Of a stretch of DNA of 7,462 bases, positions 6,112 to 7,462 are shown one piece after another; within the stretch, counting starts at the first letter, position 1; the number at the start of each line of letters is the position of its first letter. Both the position numbers and the translations under genes were made by a program. Origin of the DNA: Candidatus Mediterraneibacter gallistercoris. Its GTDB lineage: Bacteria > Bacillota_A > Clostridia > Lachnospirales > Lachnospiraceae. Where the stretch lies: NCBI GenBank assembly GCA_019119745.1, contig DWWI01000089.1, positions 1 to 7,462 on the forward strand. The letters run 5' to 3'. The notes under the pieces were generated by a model. That model had not been told where the DNA came from. It was given only the letters and a program-made list of their open reading frames with translations, and did not search any database.

Positions 6112-6957
6112 ATGCATGCATATTATCTGACACAGTGGATATTATTCTTCTTTATCTATAGTTTTATCGGATGGGTCTGGGAAAGCTGTTATGTATCGGT
6201 CAGGAAACACCAATGGGTGAACCGCGGTTTCCTGCATGGACCAATGCTGCCGATCTATGGCTCCGGTGCGCTCGTAATCCTGATCAGCACGATCGGAGTA
6301 AGAGAGAATCCGTGGTTGATTTTTCTCTTCGGAATGCTCGCCGCGACAGTGCTGGAATATATAACGGGCGCGGTAATGGAAAAGATGTTCCATGTCAGAT
6401 ACTGGGATTACAGCAGGCAGAAACTGAATCTGAACGGATATATCTGTGTAAGTTCATCGCTTTGCTGGGGCGTGTTCTCTGTGCTTCTGGTGAGAGCGGT
6501 GCATATACCTGTCGAGCGGGCGGTTCTGGATATCCCCCTGTTTATTACGGACGGTGCAGCCCTTGTGCTTACCGTAATTATGACGGTGGATCTGACTCAG
6601 TCGTTCAACGAGGCTATGGATCTGAAACAGGTTCTTGCACAGCTTGAGGAGAGTAAAGAGCAGATCGGGGAAATGCAGGAGAAGCTCCTGCAGCTTGAAG
6701 AATTTGCAGAGCGGATAGAAGTGCTCCTGAAAGAGGAAATCCCGTCAAAGGCGGGCTCATTGATCAGTGAAGAGAAAAGAGAAGAACTGAAGAAATTCAG
6801 AAACAGCATTGCGGGAGAATTCGGCAGAATGAGCTCCCGGACAGATAAGATATATCTGCATATCGCGAGCCAGCTGAAGAGAAATCCGACCGCAGCGTCG
6901 AAAAAGTTTGCTAAAGCCCTTGAAGAATTGAAAGATACACTGGAAAATATAAAATGA
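6112..6957 (+). CDS. COG4905/CmpB-like (putative ABC-transporter type IV) membrane protein
   Basis: A 281-residue protein with about five membrane segments (near 6-25, 48-62, 68-88, 108-131, 141-161) and then a soluble, charged, helical tail (165-281) with coiled-coil character (for example LAQLEESKEQIGEMQEKLLQLEEFAERIEVLL, about 175-206). The motifs NRGFLHGPMLPIYGSGA (37-53), LEYITGAVMEKMF (81-93), RYWDYS (96-101) and LNLNGYICVSSSLCWG (105-120) are those of the family often annotated as putative ABC-transporter type IV or CmpB. The transporter name is a database label; I know of no firm biochemical function, and no ATPase is nearby. ATG 6112 follows AAGGAG (6101-6106) at 5 bases. It sits 30 bases after rpiB and 38 before nth, so it is probably co-transcribed with them. 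Confidence 0.8.
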   Translation: MHAYYLTQWILFFFIYSFIGWVWESCYVSVRKHQWVNRGFLHGPMLPIYGSGALVILISTIGVRENPWLIFLFGMLAATVLEYITGAVMEKMFHVRYWDYSRQKLNLNGYICVSSSLCWGVFSVLLVRAVHIPVERAVLDIPLFITDGAALVLTVIMTVDLTQSFNEAMDLKQVLAQLEESKEQIGEMQEKLLQLEEFAERIEVLLKEEIPSKAGSLISEEKREELKKFRNSIAGEFGRMSSRTDKIYLHIASQLKRNPTAASKKFAKALEELKDTLENIK

Positions 6958-6995
6958 CCTCTGTAATACAGAGCTGCAGGAAAGGAACAAGACAA

Positions 6996-7462
6996 ATGAC
7001 AAAAAAGCAGCGTGCTTTGGAAGTGATTGAAAGACTGAAAAAGGAGTATCCGGATGCGGGCTGTACACTGGATTACGATCAGGCGTGGAAGCTTCTGGTC
7101 AGTGTCCGGCTCGCCGCCCAGTGTACGGATGCCCGCGTAAATGTAGTGGTGGAGGGATTGTACGAAAAATATCCCGATGTGAATGCACTGGCGGATGCGG
7201 ATGTAAATGATATCGAGGAGATTGTGAGGCCCTGCGGGCTCGGGAGAAGCAAGGCGCGCGATATCAGTGCGTGTATGAAGATGATCCGGGATGAATACGG
7301 AGGAAAAGTACCGGATGATTTTGACGAACTTATGAAACTTCCCGGCGTAGGGCGGAAGAGTGCAAATCTCATCATGGGCGATGTGTTCGGAAAACCGGCG
7401 ATCGTGACAGATACTCACTGTATCCGTCTTGTCAACAGAATCGGCCTGGTGGACGGTATCAA
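6996..7462 (+). CDS. nth: Endonuclease III, 3' end outside the window
   Basis: Partial: 155 codons plus two bases are visible and the frame is open to the right edge. Endonuclease III is a DNA glycosylase/AP lyase that removes oxidised pyrimidines in base excision repair. Seen are the helical N-terminal part with VRLAAQCTDARVN (37-49), the helix-hairpin-helix LPGVGRKSAN (115-124) with the catalytic lysine K121, and VTDTHCIRLVNRIGL (137-151) with the catalytic aspartate D139; these correspond to E. coli K120 and D138. The C-terminal 4Fe-4S cysteine loop would lie beyond the window and cannot be checked. ATG 6996 is preceded by AGGAAAGGAA (6978-6987), 8 bases away. Third gene in the rpiB group, with no terminator in the 38-base gap before it. 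Confidence 0.93.
   Translation, partial: MTKKQRALEVIERLKKEYPDAGCTLDYDQAWKLLVSVRLAAQCTDARVNVVVEGLYEKYPDVNALADADVNDIEEIVRPCGLGRSKARDISACMKMIRDEYGGKVPDDFDELMKLPGVGRKSANLIMGDVFGKPAIVTDTHCIRLVNRIGLVDGI

Overview
The window reads as an ordinary chromosomal core region of a Gram-positive anaerobe of the Clostridia, most likely a Lachnospiraceae relative. This rests on strong AGGAGG-type ribosome binding sites, TTGACA/TATAAT-type promoters, intermediate G+C, and the protein set: a 717-residue Tex, a COG4905-type membrane protein, a clostridial-looking endonuclease III and an ABC-2-like permease. The genus assignment is inference from memory of protein families, not a search.

Layout. 1-126: regulatory leader with a perfect Shine-Dalgarno on the minus strand at the very left edge (a divergent gene begins just outside the window), a small inverted repeat, and a long hairpin. 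127-891 (+): six-helix membrane protein resembling an ABC-2 permease. 933-1823 (-): RluA-family pseudouridine synthase, convergent with the permease. 1824-2020: divergent promoter region. 2021-4174 (+): Tex, an S1-domain RNA-binding protein. 4175-4380: tex end hairpins, then a near-consensus sigma-A promoter that contains an 8-bp inverted repeat, then a strong hairpin in the leader. 4381-5454 (+): class B J-domain co-chaperone without zinc finger, closed by a textbook intrinsic terminator. 5533-7462 (+): likely operon of rpiB, a COG4905/CmpB-like membrane protein with a coiled-coil tail, and endonuclease III (nth), which runs off the right edge.

The genes are mostly housekeeping: rRNA modification, RNA-binding/transcription accessory, protein folding, pentose phosphate isomerisation, base excision repair. 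No mobile element, CRISPR array, tRNA or rRNA was seen, and I found no convincing new multi-gene system. The points most worth a second look are regulatory: the operator-like repeat and leader hairpin in front of the J-protein gene, and the hairpin at 64-102, which has a T-rich run only when read on the minus strand and could end a long rluA-family transcript antisense to the permease gene.
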